Positions 34,982-44,097 of a stretch of DNA of 64,000 nt are shown piece by piece. Every line of letters starts with the position of its first letter. Within the stretch, counting starts at the first letter, position 1. The DNA comes from Leptospira harrisiae (GTDB lineage Bacteria; Spirochaetota; Leptospiria; Leptospirales; Leptospiraceae). The stretch spans positions 922,501-986,500 of the forward strand of contig NZ_NPDX01000001.1 in assembly GCF_002811945.1 (NCBI RefSeq). Reading direction: 5' to 3'. Made by a program: the position numbers and the translations under genes. Under the pieces are notes generated by a model. The model saw only the letters and a program-made list of their open reading frames with translations, was not told where the DNA came from and did no database searches.

Positions 34982-36415
34982 TCAATTTTTTTTAATTAAG
35001 ATACGAGAAATTTGTACAAGAAGTAACAAAGTTCCAAATCCGATTGGGATGAGGAGGGTAAAGGATAGTTGAAAGCCCAGTCCAAAACCCACAGTGGCAA
35101 GGATACTTGCGAGAAATAAAGTGGAGAAAACAAAGCCGGATACTGGCAAATTTGCCTTACCTCGTGCCAAAAAGAAGACGGCAATGGACGGTCCTAAGGT
35201 ATATGAAAAAATGGTAAGGCCCATTTCCAAAATTCCTTTCTCCCAAGTTTGGACAAGAAAGTAAGGGATAAGGCTTGAGCCAAAGAGAGTGATTCCAAAA
35301 AATAGGGAGAGTGTTCTTGGACTAAACCAACGATCCATTCCCCAATCTCTAGCCCAAGTTAACGAAAGGGAATTGATTGTGGAGCTCAATGTAGACATGG
35401 CACTAGCAAGAATGGCCGCCACTAAAATCCCAAGAAAGGGAGATGGAACTTCATTAATGATAAATAAACTAAAAACTTTATCTGGTGCCATGGTTTGGCC
35501 TGCGTAAAACAAATAAAGTAATGAACCTATCAAAAGAAAAAGCAGGAATTGTAAGATAACAAGTATTGCACTTCCAATCAAAATCTTTTGCCCTGAAACC
35601 AAATTTTTAGTGGCAATGACTCGTTGCACAAGCATTAGATCTGTTCCGTGTGATCCAATAGAAATAAAGGCACCACCTATCAGTGCAAATACGATAAAGT
35701 AACTATTGTCTCCGGATGGAAGATAATCAAATATCAAAAAATTCCACTTTCCTAAAGTTTGTAATTGGGTCACACCTTCGCTTATGGGAATGTTTAATTT
35801 GGAAATAAGAAGTCCAAGTGCAAATATTCCACCCAGGATATAAATGAACCATTGTAGAACATCGGTAAATACAATGGCACGAAATCCCCCGACCACAGAG
35901 TAGATAACAGTAACAATACTAAGAATCGACAGTGCAATCATACCCAAAAGTTCTGGTGAAAATTTTAAACCCATTCTTTCTAGAAGAAAGGCAATTGGTA
36001 AAGAACTAACATACAATCTAATTCCATCACCTAAAAGTCGCGAAACGGTAAATACTAAAGATATTGTTTTTTGGGGAGATTTTCCAAAACGATTACCTAC
36101 ATATTCGTAAACGGAAATGGTATCACCTGAAAAATAAGCTGGCAATAGATAGAATGCAACGATGGTTCTTCCAATCAAATAACCAAAGGCAATTTCAAGA
36201 AACCTATAATCACCTTTAAAAGATAAAGAAGGAATACTCAAAAATGTTAAACTCGAGGTCTCGGTTGCCACAAGAGAAATTAAAAGAAAAATCCAATGGA
36301 TTTCTTTTTTTGCTAAATAAAAATCTTCTTCTTTTTGATTATTTTTTGCAAAATGAAATCCAAAATAAAAAACGATGATAAAATAAAAAACGAGAACGAA
36401 TAAATCCCAAATCAT
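34982..36415 (-). CDS. Sodium:solute symporter family protein
   Basis: A 477-residue integral membrane transporter with about thirteen spans. The SSS signatures are present: DFYLAKKEIHWIFLLISLVATETSSLTFLSIPS (TM2, Na+ site), SVYEYVGNRFGKSPQKT, YSVVGGFRAIVFTDVLQWFIYI (about 180) and ILVAAILASAMSTLSSTINSLS (about 330). Members carry sugars, amino acids, iodide or carboxylates with Na+; the substrate is not readable. It lies directly upstream of the leucine leader on the same strand, so a branched-chain amino acid or keto-acid substrate is possible but unproven. Its transcript may feed into the attenuator. Confidence 0.9.
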   Translation of the reverse strand: MIWDLFVLVFYFIIVFYFGFHFAKNNQKEEDFYLAKKEIHWIFLLISLVATETSSLTFLSIPSLSFKGDYRFLEIAFGYLIGRTIVAFYLLPAYFSGDTISVYEYVGNRFGKSPQKTISLVFTVSRLLGDGIRLYVSSLPIAFLLERMGLKFSPELLGMIALSILSIVTVIYSVVGGFRAIVFTDVLQWFIYILGGIFALGLLISKLNIPISEGVTQLQTLGKWNFLIFDYLPSGDNSYFIVFALIGGAFISIGSHGTDLMLVQRVIATKNLVSGQKILIGSAILVILQFLLFLLIGSLLYLFYAGQTMAPDKVFSLFIINEVPSPFLGILVAAILASAMSTLSSTINSLSLTWARDWGMDRWFSPRTLSLFFGITLFGSSLIPYFLVQTWEKGILEMGLTIFSYTLGPSIAVFFLARGKANLPVSGFVFSTLFLASILATVGFGLGFQLSFTLLIPIGFGTLLLLVQISRILIKKN

Positions 36416-36424
36416 AGAATTCCT

Positions 36425-37024
36425 TTAGGCAATGATATTTAAATTTGGATATTTCAGTAACAGACGGAGTAAATCCGAACGAGTGATCATTCCAATAGGA
36501 TGATTATCGTCATCTACAACAGGAATACATCCAATTCTTTCTTCTAAAAGTACTTTGGTTACCCCTCTAATTTCTGAGCCAGGAGACCCAACTAACACTC
36601 GCTTGGTCATTATGTCTGATATGGGCCAGTCTCTTTCATAGGACTTACTTTTTTCTAAAATATCTCGATCGGAAACAAAACCAACAAGGGTTCCCAAATC
36701 ATCAGTGATGGGGAGGTGGCGGATGCCTTTTTCTAACATAAAGTCCAAACAATGGGAGATGGTTTCGGAAGAGGGTAGGCTGTAGGCAGGTTTTGACATG
36801 ATTTCGTGAAGGAAATAGACGGTTTTTTCGGTTTGGCCAGCAGACTCTTTATAAACATCTCCTGGAGACCTATGTAAAAAAGAAGAAATGGAAGCGTTCG
36901 CACTCTCTTCGGCATCGCCGGAAATCGGAGCTGCATTCCCTCCTGGGTGGATTTTGTGGACCCGATCGGTATAAGTGGGCGGTGGATTGGGTAAAATGCG
37001 TCCATCGTGAATCCAAAAGAACAT
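36425..37024 (-). CDS. CBS-domain pair protein
   Basis: A 199-residue protein with two CBS domains at about residues 72-128 and 135-195: EIMSKPAYSLPSSETISHCLDFMLEKGIRHLPITDDLGTLVGFVSDRDIL and DIMTKRVLVGSPGSEIRGVTKVLLEERIGCIPVVDDDNHPIGMITRSDLL. Such pairs bind adenosyl ligands (AMP, ATP, SAM) and act as energy sensors. The N-terminal 70 residues are polar and disordered-looking, with no known domain. AGGTAGG gives a good ribosome-binding site. It is 9 bp upstream of the symporter gene on the same strand, so it may report energy state to that transporter. Confidence 0.9.
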   Translation of the reverse strand: MFFWIHDGRILPNPPPTYTDRVHKIHPGGNAAPISGDAEESANASISSFLHRSPGDVYKESAGQTEKTVYFLHEIMSKPAYSLPSSETISHCLDFMLEKGIRHLPITDDLGTLVGFVSDRDILEKSKSYERDWPISDIMTKRVLVGSPGSEIRGVTKVLLEERIGCIPVVDDDNHPIGMITRSDLLRLLLKYPNLNIIA

Positions 37025-37142
37025 AATTGTGCCTACCTATCTGAAAAGTTTGTCAAAAATAAGAAAAAACTTGCAAAAAACGAACAGTGGTTTTTTATCC
37101 ATCCTACATTTCCGAAAAGTTTCATACGAAAAGGCAAAACCC

Positions 37143-39044
37143 ATGACCCAACACTACGAAAACCTCTACCAAGCACTTACCCATGTTGCAGAAACCCTGC
37201 CAAACAAAGTTTCCTTTCGGAAAAGGAAATCGGCGAAGGAATTCCCTGGGATCAGTTTTGGAGATTTGAAACAGTTTGTCGACCACTTGACTTTGGGTTT
37301 TATCGATCTGGGTGTAGAGGTGGGAGACCGAATCGGGTTTTTCTGTGATGCTACAGTCAATTGGCTTCGGACAGACATCGCCATTTTGACCTCTGGTGCA
37401 GTGGTTGTGCCAAGGGGAACAGACATTGTCCGAGAAGAAATTTTATATATCCTAAATCATTCAGAAGCAAAATTCCTTGTGGTGCAAAAACCAAAAGATA
37501 AAAAACGCATTGATGATTTGTTAGGTGAACTTCCGCATTTAAAACAAATTTTTATTTTGGAAACGGACCTAGGGGATTTGTATACTGGTGAAAATTCTAT
37601 TTTAGCAATTGCCGAAAAAGGTAAAATAAGATGGAATCGTGACGGCAAACAAACGTTAGAGACAAGGATCAATCAGACGGATCCGGATGCACTTGCCACT
37701 TTGATTTATACTTCCGGAACAACAGGGAATCCCAAAGGAGTAATGTTGTCTCAGAAAGGATGGATCACTGCGATTCAAAATACAATCTCTCGATTGGATA
37801 TGAATTCCAATGACAATGCGGTGAGTTTACTACCTCCTTGGCATGCATTTGAAAGAGCCATTGAATATGCTGGAATCTTTCTCGGAATCGATTTTTTAGT
37901 TTCAAATATGTCTTCGTTAAAGGATGATCTTCGTGATTTTCGTCCGACGATCTTTCCTTCGGTCCCACGCATTTGGGAATCTGTATACAACGGAATCATT
38001 GCTAAAGTTGCAAAGGAAGGAGGTTTCAAAGAAAAGTTATTTCATTTCTTTTTGAAATTTGGATCCACTTGGGCACACTATTACGCAATGTGTTTTGGAT
38101 TTGAATTTGAAATCAAAAAACCAAATTTTTTAGTATCGTTCGCCAAGAGGACCTATGCATTTTTCATTTTGACTTTACTTTCTCCATTAAAACTAATTAG
38201 CATTCAGATTTTTTCTGCAATCCATAAAGCGCTTGGAGGAAGGATACGAATCTGTATTTCTGCTGGTTCTGCTCTTCCGAGTGTTGTGGATGGATTTTTA
38301 TCTGCCATTGGATTAAAAGTTTTAGAAGGATATGGGATGACGGAGACATCGGCTGTTGTGTCCATTCGTTCCAATTCAAAACCAACAAAAGGTACAGTCG
38401 GAATTCCAATTGCAGGATACCAAATTCGACTCAAAGATGATACAGGTAAAATATTATCTGAGGTAGGGGCCAAAGGTACTCTTTGGATCAAATCAAAACA
38501 AATTTTAAAAGGATATTACAAACGTCCGGAACTCAACCAAGTTGTATTTGATACAGAAGGTTTTTTTGATACGGGAGATTTGATGATGATCTCTCATCGA
38601 AACGAACTTGTTTTTGCTGGTCGTTCCAAAGATACAATTGCGCTCATTGGTGGCGAAAACGTAGAGCCAATCCCGATAGAAGACAAACTTCTTACCTCAG
38701 CATACATAGACCAAGTGATGGTAGTCGGTCATGATAAAAAAACTCTTGGTGCTCTCATCGTTCCTAACTTTGAAGCCGTAGAGGCTAAAATTCCAGGTAT
38801 TTCTAAGGAAAAAGCAGGGGAATGGAATACCAATCCAAAGGTTCGGGAATTATACCGAGCTGAAATTTCACGCATTATTTCTCGCGAAAACGGATTCAAA
38901 GGATTCGAAATGGTACCAGCTAACAATTTTTATTTGGTACCTCGTCCCTTTGATCCCGATGTCGAAATGACAAGAACTTTAAAGATGAAGAGAAATGTCA
39001 TTTCGGATGTATTCTCAAAACAAATTGAAGGAATTTACCAATGA
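37143..39044 (+). CDS. Long-chain acyl-CoA synthetase (AMP-forming)
   Basis: A 633-residue adenylate-forming enzyme, paralogue of the one at 5515. I took the ATG at 37143 (MTQHYENLYQALTHVAE) because homology starts there; the frame upstream is open but not protein-like. Motifs: LIYTSGTTGNPKGVMLSQKG (about 190), VLEGYGMTETSAVVSIRSN (about 395) and DTGDLMM..LVFAGRSKDTIALIGGENVEP (about 480-505). It should make acyl-CoA for the dehydrogenase, whose gene overlaps its stop by 4 nt. With the MaoC hydratase two genes on, this forms a fatty-acid (beta-oxidation-type) operon. Confidence 0.93.
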   Translation: MTQHYENLYQALTHVAETLPNKVSFRKRKSAKEFPGISFGDLKQFVDHLTLGFIDLGVEVGDRIGFFCDATVNWLRTDIAILTSGAVVVPRGTDIVREEILYILNHSEAKFLVVQKPKDKKRIDDLLGELPHLKQIFILETDLGDLYTGENSILAIAEKGKIRWNRDGKQTLETRINQTDPDALATLIYTSGTTGNPKGVMLSQKGWITAIQNTISRLDMNSNDNAVSLLPPWHAFERAIEYAGIFLGIDFLVSNMSSLKDDLRDFRPTIFPSVPRIWESVYNGIIAKVAKEGGFKEKLFHFFLKFGSTWAHYYAMCFGFEFEIKKPNFLVSFAKRTYAFFILTLLSPLKLISIQIFSAIHKALGGRIRICISAGSALPSVVDGFLSAIGLKVLEGYGMTETSAVVSIRSNSKPTKGTVGIPIAGYQIRLKDDTGKILSEVGAKGTLWIKSKQILKGYYKRPELNQVVFDTEGFFDTGDLMMISHRNELVFAGRSKDTIALIGGENVEPIPIEDKLLTSAYIDQVMVVGHDKKTLGALIVPNFEAVEAKIPGISKEKAGEWNTNPKVRELYRAEISRIISRENGFKGFEMVPANNFYLVPRPFDPDVEMTRTLKMKRNVISDVFSKQIEGIYQ

Positions 39045-40615
39045 TACACCCAAAACTGAATCCCTATCTGAATGAGGAGGAGAGAAGTTTTTACAATACT
39101 GTTTTCCAATTTTCAGAAGATAAAGTTTTTCCCTCTGCAGAGGAGAGAGATGAAAAAGAAATTTGGTCAGACGAATTATGGAAAGAGTTTAGCAAAGCTG
39201 GTTTAACAGGACTTACCATCCCATCGGAATTTGGTGGTGAAGGCGCAAGTTGTTTACAGTGTTCGATTGCAACCGATGCATTCGCATCAGGTTCGTTAGA
39301 TGGAGGGATGGGGTTATCCTGGGTAGCACACTTAGTCATTGGAACGATGCCAATTGTTTTCCAAGGAACAAGTGAACAAAAATCAAAATACCTACCGAAA
39401 CTTGCCACTGGTGAATGGATGGCAGGTTTTGCTCTTACTGAACCTGCTTCTGGATCAGATGCAGCTTCTCTACTGACAAAGGCGGAAGAAGTAGAAGGTG
39501 GATGGAAACTAAACGGGACAAAAATGTACATCACAAACGGTCCTGTCGGACAAGTATTTGTTGTGATGGCGCGCACTTCTGAAAAAGGAAGAGGACCAAT
39601 GGGAATTTCTGCATTCATTGTGGAAAATAATACTCCCGGATTTAAGGTCAGTAAAATTTTAAAAAAATTAGGTCACCATACTTCCATGACCGCCGAACTG
39701 GTGTTTGAAGACATGATCATTCCGAAGGAAAATTTGCTTGGTCCATTGAACACTGGTTTTATGAGAATTGGAAAAGAAACCTTAGAGTGGGAAAGGACTG
39801 TTTTTGTCGCAGGCCTTGCCGGTGCTATGGAATTTTGTTTTCGCAAAGGACTTCGATATGCGAATGAGAGAGTACAATTTGGAAAACCTATTTCTAGTTT
39901 TTATGGAATGCGGGATATTCTTGTTCGTAACTGGGTTTATATCCAAGCTGCAAGAAGATTGATTTATTGGGTGGCAGAACGAAAAGATAGGGGAGTTGCT
40001 TCTCCACTTGAAAGTAGTTTAGGAAAACTCATTTCTTCAGAAATTGCTGAGGACGTTGCAAAAGATTCCGTACAGCTGTTTGGTGGGTATGGATATATGA
40101 AGGAATACTCCGTGGAACGATTTTACAGAGATGTAAAGTTAGGCACCATCGGAGGAGGAACCAGTGAAATCCAACGTTCCATTATTTCTTCTTTGTATCC
40201 TGGAAAGGAAAAATTTTTAAAAGATTTTTCTAAATTAGAAGTTGAGTCTAATCTAACGGACAAGATACAAAATGTTCTGTTCGAAATTATACTTTCTATG
40301 GATGCAGAGCCGAATAGAAAAAAACAACAATCTGTCGAATTTGCATTTGCAGACGTTTTGTCCATTTTTGTGATCCTTTCTCTTTCGGAATTAGACACAC
40401 ATAAACCTACAGAATACTATTCCCTTGATGAAAAATTGATGGATCGAAAGTTACTTTCGTATTATCTTGTGGGCAAGTATCTTATGTCATTCACTCGGCT
40501 TTCTAACTATGTTCCCGAAAAACTCACCCAACTTTGGGATTGTTATTCCCAATTGGGAAAATCAGTTGAGGAAAGCGTACACGAACGTTTTCACTCGCTT
40601 CAGGAACTTTTGTAA
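39041..40615 (+). CDS. Acyl-CoA dehydrogenase
   Basis: A 524-residue FAD enzyme catalysing the first step of beta-oxidation. It has the N-terminal helical, middle beta (AGFALTEPASGSDAASLLTKAEEVEGGWKLNGTKMYITNG, about 130-170) and C-terminal helical domains, then an extra roughly 130-residue extension after the usual end near residue 390. The C-terminal motif reads GTIGGGTSEIQRS instead of IYEGTSxIQ, so the catalytic base is not at the MCAD position; in isovaleryl/long-chain types it sits elsewhere (around residue 245, LEWERT region). Translation is coupled to the synthetase by ATGA. Electrons would go to the EtfAB encoded in this window. Confidence 0.92.
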   Translation: MIHPKLNPYLNEEERSFYNTVFQFSEDKVFPSAEERDEKEIWSDELWKEFSKAGLTGLTIPSEFGGEGASCLQCSIATDAFASGSLDGGMGLSWVAHLVIGTMPIVFQGTSEQKSKYLPKLATGEWMAGFALTEPASGSDAASLLTKAEEVEGGWKLNGTKMYITNGPVGQVFVVMARTSEKGRGPMGISAFIVENNTPGFKVSKILKKLGHHTSMTAELVFEDMIIPKENLLGPLNTGFMRIGKETLEWERTVFVAGLAGAMEFCFRKGLRYANERVQFGKPISSFYGMRDILVRNWVYIQAARRLIYWVAERKDRGVASPLESSLGKLISSEIAEDVAKDSVQLFGGYGYMKEYSVERFYRDVKLGTIGGGTSEIQRSIISSLYPGKEKFLKDFSKLEVESNLTDKIQNVLFEIILSMDAEPNRKKQQSVEFAFADVLSIFVILSLSELDTHKPTEYYSLDEKLMDRKLLSYYLVGKYLMSFTRLSNYVPEKLTQLWDCYSQLGKSVEESVHERFHSLQELL

Positions 40616-40618
40616 CCA

Positions 40619-41884
40619 ATGAAAGCCGCTAGCCGAATTGCATTTTTTTATTTGTTATTCGGCTACGTGTGGATTTATTTTTCAGATTATGCGATTTCTC
40701 TTATATTCCAATCTCCTGAAGATATAAGAGAAGTCCAAAGCCTCAAAGGTTGGGGATTTGTGACTGTTTCTGCAGCGATTATTTTTGTCCTTTTAGTAAG
40801 AGAGTTACGGAGGCAAAAACACGTCCTGTTTGAAAAAATTGAATCCGACCAACTTTTTCAAGTCATCCTAGAGCGAATCGAAGACGCAGTGATTGTTTTC
40901 AATTTAGATACTTGGAAAATTGATTTTTTAAGTGAACAAGTATCCCGCCTTTTTGATATCCCAACGAAAGATATTCTCATCCATCCTGAACTTCTTATGG
41001 AACGGGTCCACGAAGGTGATAGGGCTCGAATGACAAATATTTGGATGAACCAATTAAGAGAAAATCATACTGGGTTATTATATCGTATTTGTAAGTTAGA
41101 TGGGAAAATTAAGTGGGCATTGGAACATCGACTTTTTATCCCAACAAAAGATGGAAGTGCCAATAAAGCAGTGGCTGTCATTACTGATATGACAAGTTAT
41201 ATGGAAAACCAATCCAAACTGGAACGTTCCTTACGTGAAAACGAAACTTTGTTAACAGAAGTCCACCATCGGGTTAAAAATAATTTAGCTGTTATCATTT
41301 CTTTTCTGCAACTCCAAGTTTATTCTTCCCCTCCAGAAACTGCTGATATTTTGGAACAAAGTATTGTCAGAATCAAAGCCATTGCATTAGTTCATGAAAA
41401 ACTCTATAGTAGTAAAAATCTATCTGGCTTAAGTTCTGTAGATTATATAACAAGTCTTGTTGAGAATATCAAACTTATGTATATGCGAACAGACATTCGT
41501 ATCGAACTCGATATCCAAAGGTTAGATTTTAACATTGTCGATGCTATCCCTATGGGCCTTATGATCACGGAAATGTTAACCAACAGTTTTCGACATGCAT
41601 TCACAGGTGGGAAATCAGATGCATGGATTAAAATTGATTTTGTTGTGACAGACCAATTCAACTATGAATTGAAGTATCGAGATAATGGAGTAGGTTTTCC
41701 TCCAGGACTCAATTTTCGAAAAGCTGAATCCATTGGATTGTCAGTTATTTTTTCATTATGTAGCCAAATGAATGGTAGAGAAGTTGAATGTTCGTCTTCA
41801 CCAAACGAAGGTGTGTTTTATCATTTTGCCTTTTCACCAAAAAAGGTAATCCCAAAGGAAAATATAAATGTATCAAAAGGGTAA
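40619..41884 (+). CDS. Membrane sensor histidine kinase (PAS, HisKA_2)
   Basis: A 421-residue kinase. Two membrane spans (about residues 8-28 and 46-64) frame a short loop. A PAS-type domain follows (about 80-200: LFQVILERIEDAVIVFNLDTWKIDFLSEQVSRLF..CKLDGKIKWALEHR), then the HisKA_2 phosphoacceptor LLTEVHHRVKNNLAVIISFLQLQ (about 210-230) and a HATPase domain with N box MLTNSFRHAF and DNGVGFPPG. Such HWE/HisKA_2 kinases often lack an adjacent response regulator, as here. It sits 3 bp after the dehydrogenase stop and overlaps the hydratase gene, an unusual place for a sensor; it may sense lipid state. Confidence 0.9.
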   Translation: MKAASRIAFFYLLFGYVWIYFSDYAISLIFQSPEDIREVQSLKGWGFVTVSAAIIFVLLVRELRRQKHVLFEKIESDQLFQVILERIEDAVIVFNLDTWKIDFLSEQVSRLFDIPTKDILIHPELLMERVHEGDRARMTNIWMNQLRENHTGLLYRICKLDGKIKWALEHRLFIPTKDGSANKAVAVITDMTSYMENQSKLERSLRENETLLTEVHHRVKNNLAVIISFLQLQVYSSPPETADILEQSIVRIKAIALVHEKLYSSKNLSGLSSVDYITSLVENIKLMYMRTDIRIELDIQRLDFNIVDAIPMGLMITEMLTNSFRHAFTGGKSDAWIKIDFVVTDQFNYELKYRDNGVGFPPGLNFRKAESIGLSVIFSLCSQMNGREVECSSSPNEGVFYHFAFSPKKVIPKENINVSKG

Positions 41885-42290
41885 AAGTTTTTCAGAAATT
41901 CAAATTGGAGATTCTGCCTCCTTTACTAAAACAATCACTGAAACGGATGTGTATCTTTTCGCTGGAATCAGTGGAGATTTTAATCCACTCCATGTTGATG
42001 AAGAGTATGCTAAATCAACAAGTTTTGGAACAAGGATTGCCCATGGAGGACTTGCTGCATCACTGCTCGCTCCAGTTCTCGGGATGAAGTTACCTGGACT
42101 TGGAACGGTTGCCTTAGAAACGACTACTAAATTTCGAAAACCTGTGTATTTTGGAGATACAATCACTTGTTTGGTGGAAGTGGTAAAAAAAGTTGAAAGA
42201 CTAAAAGCTGTGAAAATGAAAATTGTTTGGACAAATCAAAAATCAGAAGTAGTGAGTAAAGGAGAGACTCTTGTTATTCCTCCCGGTTGA
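41868..42290 (+). CDS. MaoC-like (R)-specific enoyl-CoA hydratase
   Basis: A 140-residue hot-dog-fold hydratase. The catalytic hydratase-2 motif is ISGDFNPLHVDEEYAKSTSFGTRIAHGGL at about residues 33-60, with the key Asp and His of D-x-N-P-x-H. FRKPVYFGDTITCLVEVVKK is the second strand typical of PhaJ-type enzymes. It adds water to enoyl-CoA and can feed beta-oxidation or polyhydroxyalkanoate synthesis; here it closes an acyl-CoA synthetase / dehydrogenase operon. It overlaps the kinase gene by 17 nt and overlaps the convergent DUF1292-like gene by 17 nt at its end. Confidence 0.9.
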   Translation: MYQKGKSFSEIQIGDSASFTKTITETDVYLFAGISGDFNPLHVDEEYAKSTSFGTRIAHGGLAASLLAPVLGMKLPGLGTVALETTTKFRKPVYFGDTITCLVEVVKKVERLKAVKMKIVWTNQKSEVVSKGETLVIPPG

Positions 42291-42639
42291 GAAATTGTCC
42301 AACAAGACCAATTTCATCCTCGACATACTCACGAATTTCTTCTAATTCGTCTTCGTCTAAAATTTCTTCTAAGATTTCATCTCCGGATTCGTCTTGCCCA
42401 ATTCTCATAACGATATATCCTGGAACATCGGAATCTGGATCGTCCATTTCTACATTGACAAATTGAAATTCCTGTTCTGTGGATGGAAGGAAAACAAGAT
42501 AATCATTTCCCATTTGTGAAAAGGAATAAAAAACTTCCCATTGATAGCTGTTTCCTTTTTCATCTACTAAATCAATTTCTTCTGTGACTCTGCTTGGAAG
42601 AAAGTCATCTCCTTGGAATCCAAAATCTTTTATGTCCAT
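42274..42639 (-). CDS. Acidic DUF1292-like protein
   Basis: A 121-residue cytoplasmic protein. The central IDLVDEKGNSYQWEVFYSFSQMGNDYLVFLPS is like the DUF1292 domain (EITLVDEDGNE..FE.L..fE.DGKEYVVL.P), followed by an extremely acidic tail (DESGDEILEEILDEDELEEIREYVEDE). The function of the domain is unknown. It overlaps the HNH nuclease gene's stop by 1 nt and its end overlaps the MaoC gene by 17 nt, so gene packing is tight. Confidence 0.75.
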   Translation of the reverse strand: MDIKDFGFQGDDFLPSRVTEEIDLVDEKGNSYQWEVFYSFSQMGNDYLVFLPSTEQEFQFVNVEMDDPDSDVPGYIVMRIGQDESGDEILEEILDEDELEEIREYVEDEIGLVGQFLNREE

Positions 42640-42932
42640 TAGGAAAAGAACTCCTTCTCGAAGGGAAGGCTATGTTTTTTTTTGAAGTTACATTCTTTAC
42701 ATGCTGGAACCAAATTTGCTTTTACAGATTTTCCTCCTCGGATAAGTGGGATTAGGTGGTCCATAGTTAATTCTTCTACTTTAAATTTTTTTCCGCAGTA
42801 ATGACAAACACCGGAAGAACGTTTGTTTTTCCACCATGCACTTGTTTTTAGTTCTTTTGCCTTCCTTCTTTCCCGTGCGATTTCTTCATCGCTCACATCG
42901 GAAAAAAATGAATCGGAGGGAGTATCCGTCAT
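42639..42932 (-). CDS. HNH endonuclease
   Basis: A 97-residue small nuclease. It has the HNH fold with structural zinc: CHYCGKKFKVEELTMDHLIPLIRGGKSVKANLVPACKECNFKK, in which DH, N and the final CxxC-like Cys pair are the key residues. The N-terminal 40 residues are polar (EEIARERRKAKELKTSAWWKNKRSSG). Free-standing HNH proteins of this size (McrA-like) are common housekeeping or accessory nucleases; no phage or restriction genes adjoin it. It is divergent from the acyltransferase gene across 49 bp and overlaps the DUF1292-like gene by 1 nt. Confidence 0.9.
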   Translation of the reverse strand: MTDTPSDSFFSDVSDEEIARERRKAKELKTSAWWKNKRSSGVCHYCGKKFKVEELTMDHLIPLIRGGKSVKANLVPACKECNFKKKHSLPFEKEFFS

Positions 42933-42981
42933 AATTTAAAAAAATCTGTTTTTTTCTCTTCGTCAAGAAAAAGATGGAGGA

Positions 42982-44094
42982 ATGGGAAGATTGGTTTACC
43001 TCGATAATTTAAGATCCTTCGCACTTTTACTCGGAATTGTGTTTCATGCAGCCATCGTGTATGCCTCAGATATCAAATATGCCATCCAAGAATCAGATAG
43101 AAGCGATGTTCTTTCATATTTTTGTTATTGGATCCATAGTTATCGTATGCCTATGTTTTATATGATTTCTGGTTTTTTTTCGGCAATGGTCTGGGAAAAA
43201 AAAGGTAGGAACTTTTATTTAGAAGCAAGATTCAAACGTGTATTAATTCCCACAATCTTTGGGCTTATTTTTTTTGCACCTATCCAATATTACCTAACGG
43301 AAAGAGTTAAAAATCCAAATATTGAACTTTTGCCTTTTCTGAAATATTTTTTTACAAAGGAAAATTTCCAACATTCTCATGTTTGGTTTCTTGTGGATTT
43401 GTTTTGTTTTAGTATTTTGTATAGTTTGATTCCAAAATCTTTTTTTAAATCAAAACTTTGGGATCGAATTCCAGCAGACTTTTTTAGGTATATCATTCTT
43501 ATTAGTTTTTGTTTTCTGTTTGTTTTTCTAGGTCATACACAAATATCTAAAGGAGAATCTTATTATGGTATATTTAAACTTACATTTATATTCCAATTTT
43601 CTTTTTTTCTTTCAGGTGTTTTTAGTTATCATTGGAAAACCATTTTAATTCCAAAAAATTATTCTCAATTGAAAAACCTAGCCGTTTTGATTTGGGCTAT
43701 CATTGTATATTTAATATTTAAGGATTTGGAGATTGAAGATCCGCTTTGGATTTATTTCCAATATGCGAATGTTTGGATGAGACCCGTACATATTTTTTTA
43801 TGGGTCCTCTCGCCATTTTTGTGGACAAGTTTTTTAGTTTCTATGTTCCAAACCTTTGGAAACAAGGAAGGAAAAATGGGATCTTATTTGATCGAAGCAA
43901 GTCTTCCTATCTATTTAGTCCACCATCCTCTTTCTTTATTTTTTGCTTATTGGGTGAAAAGTATGGATTGGGGGATATGGGGGAAGTTTTTTACCCATAT
44001 CCTTTTTGTTTTGTTTTTAAGTTTTTTCCTCTACCAATTTTTAATCCGAAAATTCAAACTTCTTCGTTTTGTTTTCGGATTAAAGGCTAAGTAG
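42982..44094 (+). CDS. Acyltransferase 3 family membrane protein (MdoC/OpgC-like)
   Basis: A 370-residue membrane acyltransferase with about ten spans. The family start is clear: RLVYLDNLRSFALLLGIVFHAAIVYASD, with His near residue 21, then YRMPMFYMISGFFSAMVWEKKG (about 54-75) and ARFKRVLIPTIFGLIFFAPIQYYL. The pattern is closer to MdoC/OpgC-type succinyl transferases of periplasmic glucans than to the OafA-like enzyme at 11435. The substrate is unknown. It is convergent with the flavin oxidase gene, 3 bp from its stop. Confidence 0.88.
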   Translation: MGRLVYLDNLRSFALLLGIVFHAAIVYASDIKYAIQESDRSDVLSYFCYWIHSYRMPMFYMISGFFSAMVWEKKGRNFYLEARFKRVLIPTIFGLIFFAPIQYYLTERVKNPNIELLPFLKYFFTKENFQHSHVWFLVDLFCFSILYSLIPKSFFKSKLWDRIPADFFRYIILISFCFLFVFLGHTQISKGESYYGIFKLTFIFQFSFFLSGVFSYHWKTILIPKNYSQLKNLAVLIWAIIVYLIFKDLEIEDPLWIYFQYANVWMRPVHIFLWVLSPFLWTSFLVSMFQTFGNKEGKMGSYLIEASLPIYLVHHPLSLFFAYWVKSMDWGIWGKFFTHILFVLFLSFFLYQFLIRKFKLLRFVFGLKAK

Positions 44095-44097
44095 TTT

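Noticed and set aside
34980..34985. TTGACA on the minus strand before the leucine leader as a -35 box
   Set aside because: No TATAAT-like hexamer at 16-18 nt follows, and initiation there would leave almost no 5' UTR for the leader peptide; the promoter could be further upstream.
37029..37142. Extended N-terminus of the second acyl-CoA synthetase
   Set aside because: The frame is open but not homologous; family homology begins at the ATG at 37143.
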